From positions 1-64,000 of the forward strand of contig NZ_JAYFUM010000030.1 of the NCBI RefSeq assembly GCF_034929435.1: 64,000 bases of DNA, in the 5' to 3' direction. The notes below the pieces were generated by a model that was not told where the DNA came from, did not search any database, and saw only the letters and a list, made by a program, of their open reading frames with translations. This DNA is from Arcicella rigui (lineage in GTDB: Bacteria; Bacteroidota; Bacteroidia; Cytophagales; Spirosomataceae). Both the position numbers and the translations under genes were made by a program. Position 1 is the first letter of the stretch; each line of letters opens with the position of its first letter. Of the stretch, positions 56,201-62,969 are shown in pieces.

Positions 56201-57395
56201 CTGCCAATTGAATGGGACTTATCAAGCCAGTTTTTGTATTGAAAATATTTAGCCCTCTGTTTTCAGTACCAATAAATATATCTCCCGTCGGACTCTCCGC
56301 AAATGATAATACCGAACCACTATTAAAATCCGAAGGATTTAATCTTGTATGATTGAAGTATGCCAAATTGCTATCGTACTTGTTTACGCCAGCTTTGATT
56401 GTTCCAATCCAGTAAATGCCACAGTTATCCAAATAAATATCTCTGACCGAATTCCCAATAAATCTGCCTGCACCACTAAATTTATTCGATGCCGAATTAT
56501 TAATTCTAAGCGTTTTACCGTCTTTCGGATTAAAGATATTCAATCCGTCTTCTGTGCCTACCCAAAGTTTTGAATCTTTATCAAAAGCAATTTTGTAAAT
56601 ACTATTATCGCTGAGTGTTTCTGCATCCGATTTTACACTTTTGAAATGTTCAAAAGTTTGTCTTTGCACATTCATTTTGTCCAGCCCCTCGCCTGTACCA
56701 AGCCAAAGATTTCCCTCTTTGTCTTCTACTACATTACGAACTATGCCACTGGCAATACTCAAGGGATTATTATCATCATGAAAGTATCGAACAAACGTGC
56801 CTTTGGCAGGATTCAACAAATGAAAGCCTGCATTTGTACCTACCCAAACGTTGTTTTTACTGTCTTCAAATACTGAAAGAATTACATCAGAATTCAGCTT
56901 ATCTTTTCTTGAAGGATTAGCTTTGTAAGTAATTATTTTCTTTGTCTTCGGATTAAAATAATGAAGTCCACTGTATGTACCTACCCAAATATTACCTAAA
57001 TGGTCGGCTCGAAGGCAACGAATCCAACCAAGTTTACTAAAATCAACATTGATAAAATTATTTAAACTTCTGTTGTAAAGCGATAAAGTAATATTTGAAC
57101 CAACCCACAAATTCCCGTTTATATCTTCTTGCATCGCCATTACTACTCCCCTGCCGATACTGTTTGAGTCCGTTTCACTATGCCGGTATATGGTAAAATT
57201 TTGTCCGTCAAATTTATTCAGTCCGTCGTCTGTACCAAACCACATAAAGCCGTACTTGTCTTTCAAAATAGCGTTGACGCTATTGGACGATAGTCCGTTT
57301 TTATTATTGAGGTTGATAAAATTATAGTCTTTTACTTGTCCAAATGAATATTGGCAGAGTAAAAGCAACAAAATGATATAATACTTAGTCTTCAT
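53274..57395 (-). CDS. Hybrid two-component system regulator (HTCS 2)
   Basis: 1373-residue paralog of the regulator at 30340-34437. I use the ATG at 57395 (signal MKTKYYIILLLLLCQYSFGQ); the frame extends two codons to a TTG that I do not favour. It has the same layout: propeller repeats (GFMWFGTDDGLNKFDG), Y_Y_Y domain (TYMLEGFDKDWN), transmembrane helix (YIAYVLILIMIFWTL), HisKA with His859 (NLSHELKTPLTL), HATPase, receiver with Asp1158 (SDVNMPNMDG) and AraC HTH. The HTH tail GFSNPNYFTRAFKAKYNVSPSEY is almost identical to HTCS 1, while the sensor repeats differ more. It sits between the susC-susD operon and the replication origin, pointing away from the origin. Confidence 0.95.
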   Translation of the reverse strand: MKTKYYIILLLLLCQYSFGQVKDYNFINLNNKNGLSSNSVNAILKDKYGFMWFGTDDGLNKFDGQNFTIYRHSETDSNSIGRGVVMAMQEDINGNLWVGSNITLSLYNRSLNNFINVDFSKLGWIRCLRADHLGNIWVGTYSGLHYFNPKTKKIITYKANPSRKDKLNSDVILSVFEDSKNNVWVGTNAGFHLLNPAKGTFVRYFHDDNNPLSIASGIVRNVVEDKEGNLWLGTGEGLDKMNVQRQTFEHFKSVKSDAETLSDNSIYKIAFDKDSKLWVGTEDGLNIFNPKDGKTLRINNSASNKFSGAGRFIGNSVRDIYLDNCGIYWIGTIKAGVNKYDSNLAYFNHTRLNPSDFNSGSVLSFAESPTGDIFIGTENRGLNIFNTKTGLISPIQLAGMDANKGIILSLERSENTLWIGTYLYGLYIKDLRTNTTKNIRIPKSNTDATSVPINCLKADKQGNIWIGTNGKGLYKYNIKTGELLHFSRIFYQNQARSTLKNGYITTIEIDFKGNLWIGTNGSGLTIYNPNEKQLKIFNHDNSHLPFDMILAIHCDKKGQIWVGVMGGGLCLFDAKSQNFRQYSVKNLLSNEVICKILEDESGKLWVSNNKGISVFDPQKKIFKNYTYHNGIQQSNFNFGAGLKTSTGEMYFGGNEGFNYFNPKYLNQNRNTPTLVFTDLKIGNKSVNPVENTEITEPISLAKKIDLSYKQNFSLDFVALNYTAPQENQYTYMLEGFDKDWNKVGTVTTAVYTNLDPGAYKFRLKAKSEDSSWHTPEKVIEIIVHPPFWRTYYAYIAYVLILIMIFWTLRRRAIEKLRNEFALAQERLEIKHLIEKERTEAERKMELEQLKIKFLTNLSHELKTPLTLILNPIESLLSKEKSTEKVETLNLINRNAKRLLNIVNQLLDLRKIQENELKLNLSEGDLVSVAREIFDSFKYISERKHIHLDFFSSINEFYTVFDKDKVERILLNLLSNAIKFTNQNGSVYFHIEPDAENGIKLIIGDTGVGLSAEVLDKIFDRFYQVNDKAHILNQGSGIGLSITQEFVKLHGGTINVSSEEGEGSVFTVILPLLEKKQSEGLRTSLTVQEKKKQIESTEEVSNEMAKIEKPTVLLVDDSEDIRTYLRDNLKDKYRIVEASDGKQGWQRALSAHPAIIVSDVNMPNMDGIALLKKLKSDNRTKHIPVILLTVLSEEVDQLNGLQTGANDYLTKPFSFQLLNVKINNLLNLNSTFKDTYSKQINIEIPTMEFMSEDEKYLLKVTQFVEDHISNPDLSVIELSKKMNTSRGTLYSKILSLTGETPVEFVRSVKLKRAAMLLEKTDMKISHIGYEVGFSNPNYFTRAFKAKYNVSPSEYILLKRDPAKIGSHIEEPMPH

Positions 57396-57535
57396 AGTCA
57401 ATCAATTTTTTCTTTTTTTGAGTCGAAAAAATCTTTGAATGGGTTGTCAATACTTGAGGTTTTTGAATACACAAAAAATCATTTAGGTGTTTTACAAATA
57501 GAATGACGTAATTTTTTAAATGTGTAAAATAGACA

Positions 57536-57543
57536 CAAATATA
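57536..57543 (-). promoter_or_regulatory. Candidate -7 element for the second HTCS gene
   Basis: Minus-strand TATATTTG is an exact TAnnTTTG match 141 bp upstream of the regulator start. No clear -33 TTTG lies at the usual distance, so support is moderate. Confidence 0.4.
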
Positions 57544-57753
57544 AGAGCTATAAATGAGTGTCTAACTGTTTTTATTCAAAAAAATATTCTTTTAGTATAA
57601 TTTATGATTTGTTTGGTGATACTCTTTTACTTTTAAGTTTTGCCAAAAAGGTAAAAAACGATTTTTTTTGAAAAATACTCGAACGTATCAAGCAGTACGG
57701 CATTGATTTTTTGGAGCTTGTAAAGATTGCTGATTTTGATTTTTTTTAAATCT

Positions 57754-57774
57754 AATTACGAGGAAAACCCCGTC
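57754..57774 (+). repeat. Distal outlier iteron
   Basis: aattacgaggaaaaccccgt is an iteron copy with GAGG in place of GAGA, located 140 bp before the main array across the AT-rich stretch. The same GAGG variant marks the other outlier at 58134, so the two outliers bracket the array. Confidence 0.85.
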
Positions 57775-57780
57775 ACGGTA

Positions 57781-57900
57781 AATTTCATTTATTTAAAAAT
57801 TAAAAAAATCAAAAAACAACTAATATTAGTAGCTATTATACTATTATTAACTATTATACTATTAGAGAATTTTACGTTTGTAACTTTTTGATTTTCAGTA
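57781..57900. other. AT-rich stretch, candidate DNA unwinding element of the origin
   Basis: About 120 bp consisting almost only of A and T lie between the outlier iteron and the main array. They include a direct repeat ctattatactatta at 57833-57846 and 57851-57864. Such AT-rich repeats next to iterons are the usual melting site of Rep_3 origins. I saw no clear DnaA box. Confidence 0.55.
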
Positions 57901-57913
57901 TTTTATAAAATTC

Positions 57914-58062
57914 AATTACGAGAAAAACCCCGTCTAACTACGAGAAAAACCCCGTTAACTACGAGAAAAACCCCGTCTAACTACGAGAAAAACCCCGTTA
58001 ATTACGAGAAAAACCCCGTTAACTACGAGAAAAACCCCGTCAACTACGAGAAAAACCCCGTC
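57914..58062 (+). repeat. Seven tandem iterons of the replication origin
   Basis: Seven head-to-tail copies of aactacgagaaaaaccccgt (first and fifth begin aatt) start at 57914, 57936, 57957, 57979, 58000, 58021 and 58042, so the period is 21-22 bp, two helical turns. There are no unique spacers. They lie directly upstream of a Rep_3 initiator gene and are its expected binding sites for replication initiation and copy control. Confidence 0.95.
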
Positions 58063-58133
58063 AGTATTTTTTAAGGTATTCATTGGCAATGATTTTTTGT
58101 TTTCTGAGATGTAAAACCTTGATAAATAATTTC

Positions 58134-58154
58134 AACTACGAGGAAAACCCCGTC
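58134..58154 (+). repeat. Promoter-proximal outlier iteron
   Basis: aactacgaggaaaaccccgt, again the GAGG variant, ends 12 bp before the presumed -7 element of rep. Rep bound here would cover the -33 region and could repress its own gene. Confidence 0.85.
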
Positions 58155-58166
58155 AAAGTATTTTAT

Positions 58167-58174
58167 TAAATTTG
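58167..58174 (+). promoter_or_regulatory. -7 element of the rep promoter
   Basis: TAAATTTG is an exact match to TAnnTTTG on the coding strand, 49 bp upstream of the rep ATG and just downstream of the outlier iteron. Confidence 0.6.
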
Positions 58175-58189
58175 TTGCGAGGGATTTTT

Positions 58190-58205
58190 TTATTACTCGT
58201 AATAA
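58190..58205. promoter_or_regulatory. Inverted repeat in the rep leader, possible operator
   Basis: ttattac-tc-gtaataa is a perfect 7-bp inverted repeat with a 2-bp centre, 18 bp upstream of the rep start and downstream of the presumed promoter. Rep_3 proteins often autorepress as dimers at inverted repeats near their promoter, but its sequence is not iteron-like, so this is tentative. Confidence 0.4.
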
Positions 58206-58223
58206 ATAAGTATTTTTGATGCT

Positions 58224-59396
58224 ATGAAACAGCAAAAGAAACCTACCATTGTAGAGTCTGATATAACGGTTGCCCAACACAACGAGTTGGTCAAGGCGAG
58301 ATTCAATATGTCGTTGATGGAGACTCGGCTATTTATCGCTTTATTGGGTCGTATCAACAAAGGTGATACAGATTTTTCTTTGTGCAGAATTCCTATCTCA
58401 GAAGTATCTTCCAATGTTGATGGTGGCAAAGCTTATCAAGACGTAAAAGAAGCCGTCATCAAATTATCAAGTAAAGTGATTACTGTTGAAACGGTTGACC
58501 AAAACGGAAAACGTGAAATTATCAGCGACCCCCTAATGGCTACTTGTCGATACAAAGATGGTTCAGGTTTTATTGTTGCTCAACTAAACAGTTTTGTGAA
58601 GCCCTACCTTTTACAATTGAAAGGAAATTTCACCGTAGCCGAAATCAAAGTTTTACTTCAATTACGAAGTTATTATTCGTATCGTATCTATTGGTTGTTG
58701 AAATCTTTTTCGTACAATTCTAATACTTTCAGTATAAAAGTTGAAGATTTAAAAACCATGATGGGCATAGAAGGACAGTATCCCAATTTTTATGATTTCA
58801 AAAAATGGGTGTTGTTAGTATCGCAGCGAGAGCTGACGCAAACCGATATGGCTTTTTCTTTTAACGAAATCAAAGAAGGGCGTTCGGTAAAACAAGTGGA
58901 GTTTATCATCAACAGACAGTTATCTTTACCTATGGAAGAAGAATTGAACTTGCCCAATCATCTTCAAAGTTTGTTGTCTGAAATTGGCGTAAGTTTAAAC
59001 TCTATGCAAGAGATTAGCGAAATGCTCAATAGTGGAAAGATAGACCAAGACTATATTTATTTTGTTATCAAAGAATTAAAAGATAAAAAATCAAAAGGAA
59101 GTATTAAATCGCTTTCAGGGGCTATTTACTCAGCCATTACCAAACAGCATTTGATGGAAGCTTATCTTAGCGAGAAAAACCAAAAGATTTATAAGCAACC
59201 AGTTACCACCCAAAAGAAAGAAGAAAGTAAACCTGTGGTGAAATTAAAGCTCAAAGAACAAGAAGAAGGTTTTGCCGCCATGTTGAAAAGAAAAGTAGCT
59301 CCAGCAAAAGACTTTACTACTTATTTGGCTTCTTTGATGGCAGAAGGTTTTAGAATTGAACTAATAAACGGAGAAGAATATTTAATAAAAGATTAG
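58224..59396 (+). CDS. Replication initiation protein, Rep_3 (RepB/RepE) family
   Basis: 390-residue plasmid initiator that binds iterons and opens the origin. The N-terminal two-thirds hold two winged-helix domains: about 14-130 with VAQHNELVKARFNMSLMETRLFIALLGRIN, and about 135-235 with FTVAEIKVLLQLRSYYSYRIYWLLKSF and KTMMGIEGQYPNFYDFKKWVL, the Rep_3 signature. The C-terminal 150 residues are a helical, Lys-rich extension beyond the usual length of about 230-310 residues. It starts 69 bp after the last iteron, and parA follows 10 bp after its stop, forming a rep-par operon. It is the first + strand gene after a 57-kb minus-strand block. Confidence 0.95.
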   Translation: MKQQKKPTIVESDITVAQHNELVKARFNMSLMETRLFIALLGRINKGDTDFSLCRIPISEVSSNVDGGKAYQDVKEAVIKLSSKVITVETVDQNGKREIISDPLMATCRYKDGSGFIVAQLNSFVKPYLLQLKGNFTVAEIKVLLQLRSYYSYRIYWLLKSFSYNSNTFSIKVEDLKTMMGIEGQYPNFYDFKKWVLLVSQRELTQTDMAFSFNEIKEGRSVKQVEFIINRQLSLPMEEELNLPNHLQSLLSEIGVSLNSMQEISEMLNSGKIDQDYIYFVIKELKDKKSKGSIKSLSGAIYSAITKQHLMEAYLSEKNQKIYKQPVTTQKKEESKPVVKLKLKEQEEGFAAMLKRKVAPAKDFTTYLASLMAEGFRIELINGEEYLIKD

Positions 59397-59406
59397 AAAA
59401 ACAAAT

Positions 59407-60144
59407 ATGAAAGTATTTTCAATTACCAATAATAAAGGCGGAACAGGTAAAACAACCACAACTTTAAATTTGGGGGCTGCTTTGGCACAGAAAGGCTTCA
59501 AAGTATTATTGATTGACCTTGATGCTCAATGTAACCTAAGTATAGCTCTGGGCGTTAAGAATAATCAAAACCATATCGGCGAATTATTGGTCGGAGAGGC
59601 AACTTTTGAAGAAACGCTTGTCAGAAAAGACAAAATGGATATTTTACCTTCAAGCCGATTACTGTTAAGTTTCGAGTACCGAATCAATATGGAACCTGAC
59701 TCTGGTTATTTTTTACAAGAACAACTTGAAGGACGAGCTTACGATTATGTATTGATTGACTGTCCGCCAAGTTTGGGTTCATTAACAGTAAATGCACTTG
59801 TTGCCAGCGATTACTTCATTGTGCCTATTCAAGGAGAAAATTTTGCTTATGTTGGTTTGGACGAAATCTTACAATTATGTACGAAAATCAGAAAAAGGAT
59901 GAATCCCAACATTCAATTAGGAGGAATTCTTTTGAATAAATTTGATATGAGAACCAAGTTTAGTCAAATGATTTTTGCGAAATTGTCGGAAAATTCCGAC
60001 ATCAAGCTTTACAAATCGAATATTCGTCAAGATGTCGCTTTGATGGAATGTACCGCTTTTGCTCAGAGTATTTTTGAATATGCCCCCGAATCAAGAGGAG
60101 CAAGTGATTACATGGCACTCTGTGAGGAAGTACTCAATCAATAA
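59407..60144 (+). CDS. parA: ParA-family partition ATPase
   Basis: 245-residue deviant-Walker ATPase for plasmid partition. It has Walker A KGGTGKTTTTLNLG (residues 10-23), Walker A' near LLIDLDAQCNLS (35-46), Walker B YVLIDCPPSLGSLTVNAL, and the C-terminal LGGILLNKFDMRTK. It lacks the long N-terminal HTH of type Ia ParA, so it is a short Soj/type Ib-like form that would not itself repress its promoter. It lies 10 bp after rep and 59 bp before the gene in the ParB position. Confidence 0.95.
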   Translation: MKVFSITNNKGGTGKTTTTLNLGAALAQKGFKVLLIDLDAQCNLSIALGVKNNQNHIGELLVGEATFEETLVRKDKMDILPSSRLLLSFEYRINMEPDSGYFLQEQLEGRAYDYVLIDCPPSLGSLTVNALVASDYFIVPIQGENFAYVGLDEILQLCTKIRKRMNPNIQLGGILLNKFDMRTKFSQMIFAKLSENSDIKLYKSNIRQDVALMECTAFAQSIFEYAPESRGASDYMALCEEVLNQ

Positions 60145-60203
60145 GCATAAAACCATCCATTTGGTTTTTGATTTTAAATAATGGCTGATTAATAGAGCAT
60201 AAA

Positions 60204-60983
60204 ATGGCAAAGAAAAGTTTTAGTAATGATTTGTTGAGAGATTTGCACAGCGAATCTTTAGTGATGGATATAGTTCCGCAGATAGAAGAATCGACCGTAC
60301 TTTCGGACTTGAATTCAAGCGAACAAGATAGATTAAGTTTATGTGAAGCTGTTATCGAAAAAGGACTCAATACTTTTGTTGAGGTGGGAAATGCTCTTTT
60401 TGAAATTAGAAATAATAAATTATACCGAGCAAATTTCACCACTTTTGAAAGCTATTGTAGAGATAGATGGAATTTAAAAAGACAAAGAGCGTATGAATTA
60501 ATGGATGCGGCGGCTGTCGTAAATACTTTGTCGGAAATTTCCGACAAAAGTGAGTCGGAAAATCAGGCGGTAATTGTTGTTCCAACGAAAGAGTCACATG
60601 CTGCGGCACTTAGTAAAGTATCAGAAGATTTAAGAACACAAGTTTGGGAAAAAGCTTTAGAGAAAAATCAATCGTCGGGCAAAGCCATTACAGCCAAAAT
60701 GATTGATAGCATTGCAAAAGAAATCGGCGGTGGAGAAGTAATTATACAAGTATCGCCAGAAGTTGAAGAGCGAAATACCTTGGTAAAGCAAATTAGAGAG
60801 AAAGTCAAAAAAGCAAAATTAGACCAAATTATGGTTGAAATTAAAGGCGAGTTTTTGATAGAAAATAATTTGGTAGAAATTTGGCAAACATTAAATAATG
60901 ATGCGGCTGCCATTACCGAAAACTATAAAACCTATATCACACTTAGTCAGGCAGAAGAATTAGGTTTAATTCGTAAAGCTTAG
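60204..60983 (+). CDS. ParB-position protein, probable centromere-binding partition partner
   Basis: 259 residues, not a canonical ParB. No ParB/Srx nuclease-like box is visible. The central part (about 45-100, LCEAVIEKGLNTFVEVGNALFEIRNNKLYR...CRDRWNLKRQRAYELMDAA) is helical and resembles HTH-containing phage/plasmid proteins of the DUF3102-like kind. A variable linker and a Lys-rich coiled-coil-like stretch (EERNTLVKQIREKVKKAKLDQIM) follow. The N-terminus starts MAKKSFSNDLLRDL, a short basic tail of the type that ParB-like proteins use to contact ParA. Position directly after parA is the main argument for a role in partition. Confidence 0.7.
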   Translation: MAKKSFSNDLLRDLHSESLVMDIVPQIEESTVLSDLNSSEQDRLSLCEAVIEKGLNTFVEVGNALFEIRNNKLYRANFTTFESYCRDRWNLKRQRAYELMDAAAVVNTLSEISDKSESENQAVIVVPTKESHAAALSKVSEDLRTQVWEKALEKNQSSGKAITAKMIDSIAKEIGGGEVIIQVSPEVEERNTLVKQIREKVKKAKLDQIMVEIKGEFLIENNLVEIWQTLNNDAAAITENYKTYITLSQAEELGLIRKA

Positions 60984-61000
60984 TACTCATTAAAAACCCT

Positions 61001-61031
61001 CAATGTTTTCTTGATAAGAGGAGAAACATTG
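61001..61031 (+). terminator. Weak hairpin after the partition operon
   Basis: caatgttt (61001-61008) and aaacattg (61024-61031) pair around a 15-base loop, followed by ggcgttttgttt. It lies 18 bp past the stop of the ParB-position gene and may be a first terminator or part of a partition site. Confidence 0.4.
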
Positions 61032-61086
61032 GCGTTTTGTTTGGAATCAGCTCGAATAATAGCATTTTTAAAAGAAAAAGGGTATT

Positions 61087-61110
61087 CAGACGGTACTTTT
61101 CTCGTAGTTA
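61087..61110 (-). repeat. Degenerate iteron in inverted orientation
   Basis: Read on the minus strand, the segment starts taactacgagaaaa and ends ccgtctg, so it matches the iteron except for three changed bases in its middle (gta for acc/aac). It lies 3 kb from the array, on the other side of rep-par, in opposite orientation and immediately before the terminator stem. Confidence 0.75.
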
Positions 61111-61150
61111 AATGGATTGTGATATAGCAATAGAAATATCACAATCCATT
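61111..61150 (+). terminator. Strong terminator closing the rep-par module
   Basis: aatggattgtgatat (61111-61125) and atatcacaatccatt (61136-61150) form a perfect 15-bp stem with a 10-base loop followed by tttattttc on the + strand. It separates the convergent rep-par operon from the GMC oxidoreductase gene, whose stop is 10 bp away, and may serve both. Confidence 0.85.
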
Positions 61151-61160
61151 TTTATTTTCA

Positions 61161-62876
61161 TTAAAGCTCTCTTTTTTTCAAAGCTTTCACGGCATAATCT
61201 GCTGCACGAGCTGTTAAAGCCATATAAGTAATAGAAGGATTCACACAAGAAGATGAAGTCATCGCTGCACCATCAGTCACGAAAACATTTTTTACTGAAT
61301 GTACTTGGTTGAAAGCATTCAAAACAGACGTTTTAGGGTCACGACCCATACGAGCAGTTCCCATTTCGTGAATACCCAAACCTAAATGTACTTCTGGGCG
61401 GTTGTAGCCAGTAATATTTTTGAAGCCAGCAGCGTCCATCATTTCCATAGCCGAATTCATAATATCTTTTCGCATCATGATTTCGTTTTCGCCGAAAGCG
61501 GCATCAAAAACAATCATTGGTACGCCCCATTTATCTTTACGGGTAGGGTCGAGGTACATACGGTTTTCTGGATTCGGTAATACTTCTCCAAAACCACCAA
61601 AGCCAATAGTCCATTGTCCCGGTTTGGTTAAATCTTTTTTGAAATCTGCTCCAAAACCATCAGCATTTACGCCTCTGTTCCAGCCCTCACGGCTTGCTCC
61701 ACCTTGATAACCAAAGCCTCTTAGATAAGCTTGTTTATCATTTCCCCAATTTCGGAAACGTGGAATGTATAGTGCATTCGGGCGTTGTCCGTAAACATAA
61801 TCATCCAGAAAACCCTCAATCGTTGCCGTAGCACCAACGCCCAAGTGATGATCCATGATATTTCTGCCTACTTGGTCGCTATCATTTCCTAAACCATTCG
61901 TAAAACGACTTGATTTAGAATTGAGCAATAAAGCCGCTGTATTCATAGCACCTGCATTCAAGAAGATAATTTTGGCAAAAAACTCTTCTGTTTGCATGGT
62001 GTTTTGGTTAATTACACGCACGCCTGTTGCTCTTTGTTTTTGTTCGTCATAAATAATTTCCGAAACGATACTATCATGCAAAATACTCAATCGTTTGGTC
62101 AGGTTGGCTGCTGGAATTGCCCCTGATAAAGAACTGTAATATGCACCATACGGACAGCCACGAGCACATTTATTGCGATACTGGCACGAAGCTCGGCCCA
62201 ATTTGGTATGTATTTCTTGTGGTTGCGAAAGGTTTGCCACACGCCCAACGGTTACGGGACGATTGAATTTGTCAAGCATCATTTTTTTGAAATGAAGTTC
62301 TGGAGCAAACAATGGCATGGCTGGCAAGAAATGTCCGTCGGGCAAAACATCTAAACCTTCTTTCTGACCGCTAACGCCTACAAATTTTTCTACATGAGTG
62401 TACCACGGTTCTAAATCTTCATATCTGATTGGCCAATCTATGCCTACACCTTCTTTGGCATTGGCTTCAAAATCTTGTCTATTAAATCGGTAGGACTGTC
62501 GTCCCCAGTGCATCGACTTTCCGCCAGTATGATAGGCTCGAATCCAGTCGAAAGGACGTTTCTCTATATACGGATTATTTTTATCATTGGTAAAATGTCC
62601 GCCAGTTTCTTCATTGGCTAAATTTCCAAAACGCTTATTGGCCCAAAGTTCCTCAGCCGAATGTGTTGGTATTTTTCCACGATGCTCAAAATCCCAAGGT
62701 TCTTTCATGGCGGTATCATAATCTTGCGGATGCTTAATTTCACGACCACGCTCTATCATCAACACATTTAGTCCTTTTTCCGTCAGTTCTTTTGCGGCGA
62801 AACCACCCGTCATACCCGAACCCACCACTATCGCATCAAAAGTATTATTTTTATTGGCTTTTAAATTCAAATTCAT
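61161..62876 (-). CDS. GMC-family FAD oxidoreductase (gluconate 2-dehydrogenase large-subunit type)
   Basis: 571-residue flavoprotein oxidising an alcohol or sugar hydroxyl. The FAD-binding motif is at 16-43 (IVVGSGMTGGFAAKELTEKGLNVLMIERG). The active-site region appears as HEMGTARMG with its catalytic His, and SSCVNPSITYMALTARAADY near the C-terminus. A Cys cluster at 231, 237 and 241 (ASCQYRNKCARGCPYGAYYS) is typical of this sub-branch. No signal peptide is seen, so export would need the Tat-bearing partner encoded 93 bp upstream. Related pairs include sugar and glycoside 3-dehydrogenases; the substrate here is unknown. Confidence 0.92.
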   Translation of the reverse strand: MNLNLKANKNNTFDAIVVGSGMTGGFAAKELTEKGLNVLMIERGREIKHPQDYDTAMKEPWDFEHRGKIPTHSAEELWANKRFGNLANEETGGHFTNDKNNPYIEKRPFDWIRAYHTGGKSMHWGRQSYRFNRQDFEANAKEGVGIDWPIRYEDLEPWYTHVEKFVGVSGQKEGLDVLPDGHFLPAMPLFAPELHFKKMMLDKFNRPVTVGRVANLSQPQEIHTKLGRASCQYRNKCARGCPYGAYYSSLSGAIPAANLTKRLSILHDSIVSEIIYDEQKQRATGVRVINQNTMQTEEFFAKIIFLNAGAMNTAALLLNSKSSRFTNGLGNDSDQVGRNIMDHHLGVGATATIEGFLDDYVYGQRPNALYIPRFRNWGNDKQAYLRGFGYQGGASREGWNRGVNADGFGADFKKDLTKPGQWTIGFGGFGEVLPNPENRMYLDPTRKDKWGVPMIVFDAAFGENEIMMRKDIMNSAMEMMDAAGFKNITGYNRPEVHLGLGIHEMGTARMGRDPKTSVLNAFNQVHSVKNVFVTDGAAMTSSSCVNPSITYMALTARAADYAVKALKKREL

Positions 62877-62969
62877 GTTTGAAAGGTTTTTAAAATTGAG
62901 TGATTCATTAGATTCATACTTGATTCAAAGCATAAATCTTTAATTAAAATGGGAAAATCATATAGCTAA

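Noticed and set aside
57396..57401. Two-codon extension of HTCS 2
   Set aside because: Begins with TTG; the ATG at 57395 starts the signal peptide directly.
57914..58062. Tandem repeats resembling a CRISPR array
   Set aside because: Units of 21-22 bp follow each other without unique spacers, no cas genes are present, and a Rep_3 initiator gene lies directly downstream, so they are iterons.
58193..58429. Minus-strand frame over the start of rep
   Set aside because: Shadow of the rep gene; overlaps its start and promoter on the opposite strand.
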